Assembly (NCBI GenBank): GCA_944390085.1
Contig: CALXOT010000027.1
Location: 1 to 50,450 of the forward strand
Direction: 5' to 3'
Source of the DNA: an uncultured Succinivibrionaceae bacterium
GTDB lineage: Bacteria > Pseudomonadota > Gammaproteobacteria > Enterobacterales > Succinivibrionaceae
Length of the DNA: 50,450 nucleotides
The translations under genes were made by a program, and so were the position numbers. Under the pieces are notes generated by a model. That model ran no database searches and was not told where the DNA came from. It worked only from the letters and a program-made list of their open reading frames with translations. Shown piece by piece: positions 25,457 to 32,621 of the stretch; the stretch's first letter is position 1, and each line of letters begins with the position of its first letter.

Positions 25457-25790
25457 GCTTTTTATTTGTGGTTTTGCGAGCCCTAAACACCCCGATCACT
25501 ACGCCAAAGAGCCTTAAATATCCCGATTTGTGAGCATTGTCAAAATTAAATTCCAAAAGGCGGTAACAACCATTAAGATAAACTACTAATAGATCTCCTT
25601 CACGGGGCTCAAGATCCCTTCTTACCACCATGAAGTCACCCGATAACAATCCTCGGCTACACCATTCTGCTCCCTGATACCTGAATAAAAAAACAGCAGG
25701 ATTGTCCAGTTCCAGTAATGCATTCAAATCACTGCACCCCGAGGGTATTTCTGGGCTTGACACCAATACCAGAGTCCTTTCTCCCACCAT
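25440..25790 (-). CDS. UmuD-like (S24/LexA fold) protein lacking protease residues
   Basis: The 116-residue product lines up with UmuD: DLNALLELDNPAVFLFRY matches the UmuD region before its nucleophile, LLSGDFMVVRRDLEPREGDLLVV matches its GDLLIVD core, and LFGVVIGVFRAR matches the UmuD C-terminus. Yet the nucleophile motif GDSM reads GAEW, the lysine of the V-K-K stretch is replaced (YRLLEF), and the Cys-Gly cleavage site is missing. About 16 residues before FGVVI are also deleted. So autocleavage is not expected. No umuC is next to it and no LexA-type CTGT/ACAG box is clear upstream. AGGAG 6 bases before the ATG suggests it is translated. Confidence 0.72.
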   Translation of the reverse strand: MVGERTLVLVSSPEIPSGCSDLNALLELDNPAVFLFRYQGAEWCSRGLLSGDFMVVRRDLEPREGDLLVVYLNGCYRLLEFNFDNAHKSGYLRLFGVVIGVFRARKTTNKKLKIPS

Positions 25791-25869
25791 GAACTGCTCC
25801 TGTAATTGTAATGTCCCTAACCAATTGATTGCCTGCCGCCTCTGAGTAGTAAAGTAAGCGGCAAATTAC

Positions 25870-25889
25870 GCAGGGTTTACGCATCAAAA
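25870..25889 (-). repeat. Left copy of a 20-bp inverted repeat pair flanking the IS
   Basis: On the minus strand this holds ATGCGTAAACCCTGC preceded by TTTTG. The same 20 bases with one difference occur on the plus strand at 27465-27484. The pair lies outside the IS ends, so it is not the IS terminal repeat. Confidence 0.7.
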
Positions 25890-26015
25890 ATAAGCAAAAT
25901 AAATGCCATATAGATAATATGTTTTTATATTGTGCAGCAAGGATCAAAATTTTACTTCATACGATCGACTCTGTTTTTTTATTCTGATCTAATACTAAAA
26001 GTTTACTTTGCTTAA

Positions 26016-27294
26016 AGGTCTTTCAGTTGACTGTGTACCAAGATATGACAACTTTGATGGATAAAGTCAGCGTAACTGACTTTAGAGTGCTGGGACGGGT
26101 TAAGTACCCGCTGCTGCCTCTGCTATTTTCCATCATTATGGCTTGGTGCGCAGGGTATAACAACTCGCTGCAAGCCGCGGATTTTATTAGAACCAGAAAG
26201 AATATGCTCGCTGAGATTATTCCAGATTTCGGAGTCTGCGGTGATGTTTCTCATGACACAGTTTTAAGATTGCTCAAACTGCTGAACTTTTCAGAGCTTA
26301 ATAGTTTTCTTTATGAATTTTGTGCGGTTTTGCTTAACCATAAAAAAGAATTATCCAGATAAAGAGCTTCGGGTTCTGTCGTTAGACGGGCAAACGCCGT
26401 GCTCAATTATTTATGAACCTGAAGAAGGGCAAAAATCCCCCACAGGATCGAAGAACATACAATCACCAGTATTACGTGACTCTGTACGACTCAACCAACA
26501 AGATCAGCTTGGATCAGGAAGATGTTATAGATAAAGAGAATGAAAATAAAGCTTGTATCAGACTGCTCAGTCTCTTTTCTTTAGAAGGGTGCGTCGTTAC
26601 CTGTGATGCACTGAATACTCAGCGCTCGGTTGCTGCAAAAATCATCGAGAATAATGGTGATTATTGCTGTGCGCTAAAGGACAATCATAAAACCTTAGCC
26701 AAAGAAGCAAAGAGACTTTTTAATGATGAAGAGGTTCTTGATGAGTATGCGGTTTATTCTCAGGCAGAGACCGAGCTCACTCACGGACGGATGCAAAGCC
26801 GCTTAGTAATTGCCTTACCGGCAAGTTTAATCAAACCTAGAATTTTAGGTGACTGGAAAGCGGATGCAAAGACTATTTTCTTTGCTAGAACCTGTATTTA
26901 CGATAAGAAGTACCAGCAATATAAAGATCCGATTATAAGGCTGTATTTATCATCATTAGATCCTGATGATCCGCATATAGCTGATTATGGTCTGCAAATA
27001 ATAAGGAGGCACTGGGCCATCGAAAATTTGCAGCACTATGTCCTCGATGTATGCTACGGTCAAGATATGTTCCGGGCTAAAAACAGAAACTATATCAGGA
27101 ACGCTCTGGTGTTAAATAAAATTGCACTTAATACTGCAAGAACAGCTCAGAGTGACAGCACAGACAAGCAAATGAGCATTACGCGTATTAAGAAGATCAT
27201 GGCATACGATCTAGGGCTTCTATGCACTGCTTTATGTAAAAGCGTAATTATCAACAGAGACAACAATGCATGCGGTAGCCTAAGTTAAAGACCT
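26016..27294 (+). mobile_element. ISAs1-type insertion sequence, about 1.28 kb, probably inactive
   Basis: The ends AGGTCTTTCAGTT (26016-26028) and the complement of 27282-27294 (AGGTCTTTAACTT) match at 11 of 13 bases and enclose one transposase frame of the ISAs1/H-repeat family. The transposase is interrupted twice, so the copy is probably dead. I could see no flanking direct repeat, so the exact boundaries remain open. This is the only insertion sequence recognised here. Confidence 0.75.
26027..27288 (+). pseudogene. ISAs1 family transposase, two frameshifts
   Basis: Three successive frames together give one transposase. Frame one (26027-26362) holds the N-terminal part RVKYPLLPLLFSIIMAW and a SHDTVLRLLK block. 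Frame two carries the first catalytic Asp in VLSLDGQT. Frame three (open from 26413) carries the second in VVTCDALNTQ and the Glu in HWAIENLQHYVLDV. The shifts fall at an A run (26342-26347) and a C run (26437-26441): dropping one base from each restores a continuous protein. Frames one and three cannot be joined directly, because a TAG at 26383 blocks it. TTG 26027, GTG 26033 or ATG 26045 could be the start. Confidence 0.82.
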
Positions 27295-27773
27295 CCAAGA
27301 GTTATACCCGCAGCACAAATTTTAGTATCTCCATCGACACCAACATCAATATATCCTACCTTAAGCATAAGGTAAAATTCTCATCGACGCAGAATCTAAT
27401 ACCGCTGCAGCCAAAAACAGCATCCATCCGAATTATCAAAGGTAAAAGCAGCACCTGTGCCGGCTTTTAATGCGTAAACCCTGCAAATTACGTGTGTCAG
27501 TTCAAAATTTTAGCCTTAGATCTTAGCAAGTAATCAATTTTTCGGTAAAATTATGATGCGTACAGAGGTTGGTCGGATTCAGCCTTATATCTGAATCAAA
27601 TCATGCGGTAGTGCGAAACAGAAACCTACCTGAAAACCAGCTGCAGCCAGCAGATAAGATCCAGATGATCTGAATATTGGCTGACGTGGCGCTTTTTGCT
27701 GCAGCCCTGTATTTAAATTTACCTGCAGCAGCTTACATCCGATGGATTTGCTGTATTTTACAGAGACAGAAAA
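27295..27773. other. Intergenic region with possible decayed minus-strand coding remnant
   Basis: About 480 bases between the IS and ihfA with no intact gene. On the minus strand one frame reads, from about 27480 toward the IS, a piece with ALKAGTGAAFTFDNSDG, then stops, then MLKVGYIDVGVDGDTKICAAG, ending with a stop made by the IS terminal sequence. Codon-like content and glycine-rich strands suggest a degraded gene, perhaps the target of the IS. The ihfA promoter should lie near 27700. Confidence 0.35.
27465..27484 (+). repeat. Right copy of the 20-bp inverted repeat pair
   Basis: Plus strand TTTTA followed by ATGCGTAAACCCTGC, matching the complement of 25870-25889 at 19 of 20 bases. A further GCAAATTACG follows here (27483-27492) and precedes the left copy (25861-25870) in direct orientation. 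Confidence 0.7.
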
Positions 27774-28058
27774 ATGGCTTTAACCAGAGCAGATATAGCT
27801 GACAGACTTGTATACAAATTGGGCTTTCCCAAGGCTGATGCCCAGCCTTTTGTCGATGACTTCTTTGAGACCATTGCCACCTGCCTGGAGAATGGGGAAA
27901 CAGTCAAACTGACAGGTTTTGGCAATTTTGAACTCAAGGACAAAAACTCCAGACCAGGACGTAATCCTAAAACAGGACAGGAAGTCACTATTACCCCTCG
28001 CCGTGTCACCACATTCCGCGCCGGCCAGAAGTTAAAAGATCGTATTACCAATCACTGA
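27774..28058 (+). CDS. ihfA: Integration host factor subunit alpha
   Basis: DNA-bending protein of the HU/IHF family. The 94 residues follow E. coli IhfA closely: [32 protein letters not shown], then the DNA-inserting arm with [16 protein letters not shown] and the closing [13 protein letters not shown]. The GFGNF and RPGRNPKTG stretches with the arm proline separate it from IhfB and HU less sharply, but MALT-K/R-A and FELKDKN favour alpha. In E. coli ihfA follows pheT; here it stands alone behind an IS and has its own downstream hairpin. The ribosome site (AGAGACAG) is weak. Confidence 0.9.
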   Translation: MALTRADIADRLVYKLGFPKADAQPFVDDFFETIATCLENGETVKLTGFGNFELKDKNSRPGRNPKTGQEVTITPRRVTTFRAGQKLKDRITNH

Positions 28059-28092
28059 TCCTTTAACTGATCCTTTATCTTTTAAATAAAGC

Positions 28093-28122
28093 CGTCCTGC
28101 CATTTACCACCAGGACGACCTT
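28093..28122 (+). terminator. Probable terminator after ihfA
   Basis: Arms CGTCCTG (28093-28099) and CAGGACG (28111-28117) form a 7-bp stem with an 11-base loop, followed by ACCTTTACTTTG. The T tail is poor, so termination may be partial. Confidence 0.5.
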
Positions 28123-28146
28123 TACTTTGCTGCATATTATTACTTT

Positions 28147-28175
28147 TTGAGGCATCATACCGGTAATGTTATAAT
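28147..28175 (+). promoter_or_regulatory. Sigma-70 promoter for the HPr-like gene
   Basis: TTGAGG (28147-28152), 17 bases, then a perfect TATAAT (28170-28175). Transcription would start near 28182, about 50 bases before the ATG at 28234. This is one of the best promoter matches in the window. Confidence 0.65.
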
Positions 28176-28233
28176 GCACCAGCCTAATTAAAGCTAATGT
28201 TTTTTACAGTTATGCTTCTAACAGGATATAGAT

Positions 28234-28497
28234 ATGCAGCAATTTGTTTATAAAATTCAAGACAGGGACGGTGTACATGCCCGTCCTGCAGGCCTTATCA
28301 TCACCACTGCAGGCAAATACAAGTCTGAAATCAAGCTTACCGCCAAAGGACGTCAGATCGATCTGAAAAAAGGAGGGATCTTTTCCTTGATGGGATTGGG
28401 CATCCGTTACGGGGATGAGATAGCCGTAAGCTGCAACGGTGAAGATGAAGCTGAAGCCGTCATCGGGCTCAAAGCAAGTTTTGAAGCAAATTTATAA
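28234..28497 (+). CDS. HPr-family phosphocarrier protein
   Basis: Small phosphocarrier of the PTS type. The 87 residues contain the active-site His15 in DGVHARPAGLI, then KYKSEIKLTAKG and FSLMGLGIRYGDEI, the usual HPr order. The residue aligning with the regulatory Ser46 is Gly within KKGGIF, and two extra residues precede it, so HPr-kinase type control is unlikely. No ptsI or crr is adjacent; the gene has its own promoter. It may serve the general PTS encoded elsewhere or act as a side-pathway carrier like NPr. AGGATA lies before the ATG. Confidence 0.88.
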   Translation: MQQFVYKIQDRDGVHARPAGLIITTAGKYKSEIKLTAKGRQIDLKKGGIFSLMGLGIRYGDEIAVSCNGEDEAEAVIGLKASFEANL

Positions 28498-28600
28498 ACC
28501 TTCTGTTACTACTACCTGCAGCTGAGCTTATGCATCAGGAGGCAGACCTTATAAGTCTGCTGCTTGCACTACATTTTTTCACAGCATAATTCTGGCCTGC

Positions 28601-28618
28601 ATATATTAGCTAATATAT
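28601..28618. repeat. Perfect 18-bp AT-rich palindrome before the DUF2786 gene
   Basis: ATATATTAGCTAATATAT equals its own reverse complement. It ends 10 bases before the ATG of the next gene, where a ribosome site would be expected and none is seen. A repressor or autoregulatory site is possible. Confidence 0.6.
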
Positions 28619-28628
28619 TGATTAAACA

Positions 28629-29423
28629 ATGGAAAAAAGCTATCAGGCCCTACTTGAGCGCATAAAAAAACTCATGGCACTCTCGCAAAGCTCCAATCCC
28701 AGTGAAGCTTCAATTGCGCTTAACCGTGCCCAAAAGTTGATGCAGGAACATAATCTGTGCATGGATGATATCTCCATGTCAGAAATAAATGAAAAAGCTG
28801 AAGAAATACTTCCAGCATTGCGCGATCGCGTGTTGTTTACCCATTTGGCCGGCATTATCGGTCGTGCCTTTGGTGTGGAGTATTTCTTTACCCACCAGGG
28901 CAGAGTCTACCAATCTGTTAGCTTCATCGGGCCAAAGGCCCGTTTGGCTACAGCCTGCTATACCTTTACTATTCTGGCAAGACAGGCGGTACAGGTCAAA
29001 AAAGATTTCCGGGTCATGGAGAAAAAACGCATTCTTAAAAATCTGAGCTCGCTGCTGGAAAAAAGATATTCTCAGCAAACCCTGAGCATGGCTTTTTTTA
29101 ACAATGAGATTGACGATTTAGTACGCAAAACCATTGACTCCACCTTGCGTCAGAACACCAAAGCTTATTTGCATGGCTGGCTGCGCGCGGTATACGAAAA
29201 GGTCGTGGATTTTGCACAGGACGAGGAGGAAAACCGCCTAATCGAGAACTATATGCAAAGGCATCACCCTGATCTCGCTCCAATGCGTGCGCGCACCTTA
29301 AGATTCAGCCGCGATCAAATGCAGGCTTACGGTCAGGGAAAAATTGACGGACAGGATGGTTTTGAGCTCTATCACGGGGTAAACGGCGCTGCCGGCAACG
29401 CTCGCCTTAACTATAACAAGTAA
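28629..29423 (+). CDS. DUF2786 domain protein
   Basis: The first 45 residues match the DUF2786 motif: ERIKKLMALSQSSNPSEASIALNRAQKLMQEHNL. The remaining 220 residues include a mixed region with LAGIIGRAFGVEYFF and a SFIGPKARLATACYTFTILARQ helix, then a Lys/Arg-rich helical stretch and a tail rich in Gly. This layout is seen in chromosomal and phage-borne DUF2786 proteins of unknown role. The frame has no good ribosome site before ATG 28629; a palindrome occupies that place. It stands alone between the HPr gene and a convergent GNAT gene. Confidence 0.75.
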   Translation: MEKSYQALLERIKKLMALSQSSNPSEASIALNRAQKLMQEHNLCMDDISMSEINEKAEEILPALRDRVLFTHLAGIIGRAFGVEYFFTHQGRVYQSVSFIGPKARLATACYTFTILARQAVQVKKDFRVMEKKRILKNLSSLLEKRYSQQTLSMAFFNNEIDDLVRKTIDSTLRQNTKAYLHGWLRAVYEKVVDFAQDEEENRLIENYMQRHHPDLAPMRARTLRFSRDQMQAYGQGKIDGQDGFELYHGVNGAAGNARLNYNK

Positions 29424-29475
29424 CTTTCTCCCCACTTTATAAAGAAGGTGAACTTCCGACAGGTTATATTTACAA

Positions 29476-29982
29476 TCAATTAGCAGCCACATGACGTGTC
29501 CATTGATAAGCCACGCGATCTCCTCTGCCTGCTATCTCAATAATGCCACAATACTTAAAACCCAGTTTAGATAAAAGCGAGCGCATCGGTAAATTTTCTG
29601 CCATGGTATCAATGCGGATATTATCCCAGCGCTGCTGCATGGTTTGCAGCATAAAAGTACCTACCCCCTGTCCTGCATATGCGGCTACCCGATGCAACAC
29701 CACATATGGCTTATCATTAAGCCAGTTACCGGCACGGATCACCTCATAACAAGGTTCATAGTCAAACAGAGCACAAGTACCAATGATGTTTCCCTGCTCA
29801 TCCTCGCAGACAAAGGATGCTCCTTTTGCGATGTCTGAATTAAAATCTGCAGCACGGGGATAACCATCACCCCATTGCCTGGCATTACCATGCTCAGCCA
29901 TGAAACGGCGCGCAGCCTCAGCAAGCTCACATAAAGCCGGAATATCTGACTGTTTGCTTTTGCGTAAGGAATATTTTTTCAC
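29476..29982 (-). CDS. GNAT family N-acetyltransferase
   Basis: The 168-residue product has the GNAT order: an N-terminal SLRKSKQSDIPALCELAEAA strand-helix, a central IIGTCALFDYEP strand, the acetyl-CoA loop region LHRVAAYAGQGVGTFMLQTM (Q/R-x-x-G-x-G/A type), and a C-terminal NLPMRSLLSKLGFKYCGII. Substrate unknown. The start is GTG with GGAA about 9 bases upstream. It lies 51 bases after the DUF3298-like gene and may be the last gene of that operon. Confidence 0.88.
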   Translation of the reverse strand: MKKYSLRKSKQSDIPALCELAEAARRFMAEHGNARQWGDGYPRAADFNSDIAKGASFVCEDEQGNIIGTCALFDYEPCYEVIRAGNWLNDKPYVVLHRVAAYAGQGVGTFMLQTMQQRWDNIRIDTMAENLPMRSLLSKLGFKYCGIIEIAGRGDRVAYQWTRHVAAN

Positions 29983-30033
29983 TGTTTAATTTTCCAAAAA
30001 CAAGATTGATGGCTATGGGCTGTTTCCTTTCCC

Positions 30034-30777
30034 CTAAGCAGAAGGTTCTTTCTGTACCAGTCCTGGCCACCAGCGCTCCTTGGGGCCCGCTGCCTGCAGG
30101 TATGCAAGCGGAACTTTAACAGACTGCAGTTGCTCCTGATCAGGGCTCACCAGACCTGGGGCAAAGAAAAGGCGCAAGCCGTCCTCTACAATAATAAAAT
30201 TACGTGGGGCATATTCAGTCACTGCAGAGAGCACAGGTAACATGAAACTACCTTCCTGCTGATAATGTTCTTCAATAAAACGCGCAAGCAACATGGCTGC
30301 GAGATCCGGATCTGCAAATAAGTCAGAAAATGGCAGATTACGCTCGCTTTCATTGTCAAAATTAAAAGTTTCCACCATGCGCGTAGAGGGTTTGTCTGTA
30401 AAATACTGAAAACTTAAGGCATAGAGAGTGGTGATTGGGGCTTCCTTATTTTGCAGAAAAAACAAAAACACATTTTGCCTAGCGCGTTCAATATTTGCGT
30501 CAGTAAAATCGGCTTGACCTAAGGCCACGGACTGACTTTTTTCCAGAATCAGCTCGCGCTCAAAGCGCCTTGTAAAATAGTCACTCAACCGCTTGCACAA
30601 TTTACCTGCCTTTTCATTGCGGCACAGAGATGGCATTTGTACAGTAGTCAGGGAATAGCTGCGCTCTATAGTAACTTTATTGATCTCCCCCTGCTCTGCT
30701 GCCTGTATGGACTGGCCAAGATACAGTACGGCAGTAAGGATAAAAGTAAGCTTTTTAAAATTTATCAGTCCTGGCAA
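30034..30777 (-). CDS. DUF3298/RsiV-like periplasmic protein
   Basis: A 247-residue protein with a signal peptide (about 1-27, ending QAA). The body has the pattern of DUF3298-type domains: a charged helix with CKRLSDYFTRRFERE, TLYALSFQYFTDKPS, a FNFDNESERNLPFSDLFAD segment, and YAPRNFIIVEDGLRLFF. Related domains bind peptidoglycan fragments or lysozyme in RsiV; no such role is shown here. The start is TTG with GAGG 7 bases upstream, overlapping the glycosylase gene by 13 bases. No ATG or GTG is available before the hydrophobic segment. Confidence 0.68.
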   Translation of the reverse strand: MPGLINFKKLTFILTAVLYLGQSIQAAEQGEINKVTIERSYSLTTVQMPSLCRNEKAGKLCKRLSDYFTRRFERELILEKSQSVALGQADFTDANIERARQNVFLFFLQNKEAPITTLYALSFQYFTDKPSTRMVETFNFDNESERNLPFSDLFADPDLAAMLLARFIEEHYQQEGSFMLPVLSAVTEYAPRNFIIVEDGLRLFFAPGLVSPDQEQLQSVKVPLAYLQAAGPKERWWPGLVQKEPSA

Positions 30778-31253
30778 GTCAGCACCTCACTGTACAAAGC
30801 AAAAAGCCGGTCAAAGGAATACTGCGCATTGGCCGGGCTGGTGGAAGGCAAAAAATAAAGCTGCACCTTAATGTCTTTATTGTATTTAACAAACAGCTTT
30901 TTAGCCAAAGCACCGTTTAGAACAATACGCTCAATGCCCGGGTATAGTCGTAATAAAGAGCAAATATCAGCAGGCTCTGCTTCTCGGATAGCGCTATCGA
31001 GGCTACCTTCACGCCTGCAGCTTAAAATAACGTCATAAAGACCTAATTTAAGGTCAAACAGTGCCTGTTTTTTATCTTCTAGGCAGCTAAGATCACGTCC
31101 CGTCAGTTTTGACAATATTGGCCACAGACGGTTGCGCGGATGAGCATAGAAAAAACCTTGCTTCAGTGAAGCTGCCGATGGCATGGAACCTAACAATAAC
31201 ACTCTTGCCCCTGGCGGAATGAAAGGAGGCAAGGCAATCAGGCGTTCAGGCAA
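30765..31253 (-). CDS. DNA-deoxyinosine / uracil-DNA glycosylase family protein
   Basis: Base-excision enzyme of the uracil-DNA glycosylase superfamily, closest in pattern to the hypoxanthine (deoxyinosine) glycosylase branch. The 162 residues have LLLGSMPSAASL (first motif, residues 20-31), FFYAHPRNRLWPILSKLTG typical of the branch, and the late motif FLPSTSPANAQYS. It would remove deaminated bases from DNA. The start is TTG, with a strong AAGGAG 6 bases upstream, inside the end of the YbaK-type gene (8-base overlap). No better start lies within the domain. Confidence 0.85.
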   Translation of the reverse strand: MPERLIALPPFIPPGARVLLLGSMPSAASLKQGFFYAHPRNRLWPILSKLTGRDLSCLEDKKQALFDLKLGLYDVILSCRREGSLDSAIREAEPADICSLLRLYPGIERIVLNGALAKKLFVKYNKDIKVQLYFLPSTSPANAQYSFDRLFALYSEVLTCQD

Positions 31254-31737
31254 GCAGTGCTCCTTTAAGCCTTATCACCCGATGTCCACTGCGCTCAATT
31301 AATTCATGTACATCCTCAAGCTTAATATCTATACTTAAATTATTACGCAGCGGATGACAATTAATCAAAGGATAAGCGGACAATTCACTGGGCTCTGCGT
31401 AAATAAGCTCCTGGCCTATATCATTGAGTAAAGCAAGCGGACTGACCATCCCCGGAGGTACTCCCAGAAAGGCAAGATCAGCAGTACGCGCAAATGAAAA
31501 GCGGGGAAGCTGCAACAAGGTTGCTACCTGTTTTAAATCAGCCCGGTCATTAAGTGGCAAAGTAAAGAGTACCAGCTTGCCCTTTTTGGTACGCAAAACC
31601 AAGTTTTTAACCACTGTGCCTTCGGTTTTAGGAAAAAGATAAGCATTATCCCCGCTGCCAATCGGAGCGTGCCGATAAAGTTTATAGTAAATCTCTTCTT
31701 TATCAAGAAACTGCAATAAGGTTTCCGGCACAAACAT
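31246..31737 (-). CDS. YbaK/ProX-type aminoacyl-tRNA deacylase
   Basis: A stand-alone tRNA-editing domain of the kind that clears mischarged tRNA(Pro) or related species. The 163 residues carry VVKNLVLRTKKGKLVLFTL (the conserved Lys-rich strand), FLGVPPGMVSPLALLND (the G-x-V-S/T-P loop), and CHPLRNNLSIDIKLEDVHELIERSGH, the order of the PrdX/ProX-like branch. Its ATG overlaps the stop of the upstream membrane gene in TGATG, and its end overlaps the glycosylase start. Whether it edits Ala- or Cys-tRNA(Pro) cannot be told. Confidence 0.87.
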   Translation of the reverse strand: MFVPETLLQFLDKEEIYYKLYRHAPIGSGDNAYLFPKTEGTVVKNLVLRTKKGKLVLFTLPLNDRADLKQVATLLQLPRFSFARTADLAFLGVPPGMVSPLALLNDIGQELIYAEPSELSAYPLINCHPLRNNLSIDIKLEDVHELIERSGHRVIRLKGALLA

Positions 31738-32621
31738 CAGGGCTTACTCTCCTTTTTCTTGCTCTGCTCTGAGCTTGATTGACTGTTTTCATCTGTGCGG
31801 TCAAAAGTACGTCCCCGTTTTTCCCAAAAACCTAACTTAAAATCCAGGATACCGAATGCAGCTGCTGCAGAGAGCAGCAAAGACATCAGCAAGGCATAGC
31901 ACAGATACAGACGCAATAAAATAAAGATATAAGGATAACAAAGCCCCCACAGATTATCGCTAGGCTGCGATAACTGTCCAATTTTAACTGCAGCAAACAA
32001 ACGCTCAGTAAATGTAAAAATAAGGATAAACAAAAGTGCTGTAAACAATACCCCGGGCAGATTTTTAAGCAAAGCCCTGACGCTGAGAATAGCACAATTG
32101 CCGGCTCCAAAAGACTTACCTGAAATTCTGCCGGCTAATATAAAGCCAGAGCTAAAAAACAGATACAGCAGCAAGCACAGCACAGCTGCCCCAGACTGTA
32201 AACAAATAATCACTGTATTGGCATACTTAAGCTGCTCAGGTGTGCCAATTTGTAAAGCCTGATGTGAAGCTGCAGCTGCAAGATATTCACCAAGGGCCAC
32301 CGCGATAACATCAAACAAAATTTTGAGCAAAAAGAAAAGAACAACAAGGTAAATCAGCTCAGCTGAAAGCCAGCTTAGCAAACGGGCTTTCAAATAAGCT
32401 GTGAGAGCAAACTCACGTCCCTGATGCTGCGCGCGCCCCTTGAGCAACCACAAGGAGGCCACTGTCGGGCATAACAGCATCATTGGCAACCACACTATAA
32501 AAAGAGGTGGAAATATAAAATAACGCGGCAGTTCCTTGCAGCTGCCGCATATCCCTGCACGCAGGGTCTGAAGGAATCCCCCAATTCCTAAGAAACGGGG
32601 GAATGCACCTTGCTTTTGCAT
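31737..32621 (-). CDS. Polytopic membrane protein of unknown function
   Basis: I do not recognise this 294-residue protein. It has about five or six hydrophobic segments (for example FIFPPLFIVWLPMMLLCP, LIYLVVLFFLLKILFDVI, GAAVLCLLLYLFFSSGFIL, LFTALLFILIFTF, ILLRLYLCYALLMSLLL) and a charged Ser/Lys-rich cytoplasmic-looking tail. Its ATG at 32621 overlaps the stop of the AspT/YidE-type gene in TGATG, so the two are translated together. The same frame extends upstream to 32807, but that would lie inside the transporter gene. It may be a partner of the transporter or unrelated to it. Confidence 0.75.
   Translation of the reverse strand: MQKQGAFPRFLGIGGFLQTLRAGICGSCKELPRYFIFPPLFIVWLPMMLLCPTVASLWLLKGRAQHQGREFALTAYLKARLLSWLSAELIYLVVLFFLLKILFDVIAVALGEYLAAAASHQALQIGTPEQLKYANTVIICLQSGAAVLCLLLYLFFSSGFILAGRISGKSFGAGNCAILSVRALLKNLPGVLFTALLFILIFTFTERLFAAVKIGQLSQPSDNLWGLCYPYIFILLRLYLCYALLMSLLLSAAAAFGILDFKLGFWEKRGRTFDRTDENSQSSSEQSKKKESKP

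Noticed and set aside
25791-25900. LexA (SOS) box before the UmuD-like gene
   Set aside because: No CTGT-N8-ACAG arrangement was found in the upstream sequence.
26341-26445. Programmed -1 frameshift in the transposase
   Set aside because: The net shift from first to last frame is -1, but a TAG at 26383 in the third frame blocks direct joining, and the middle frame carries the catalytic Asp; two separate indels fit better.
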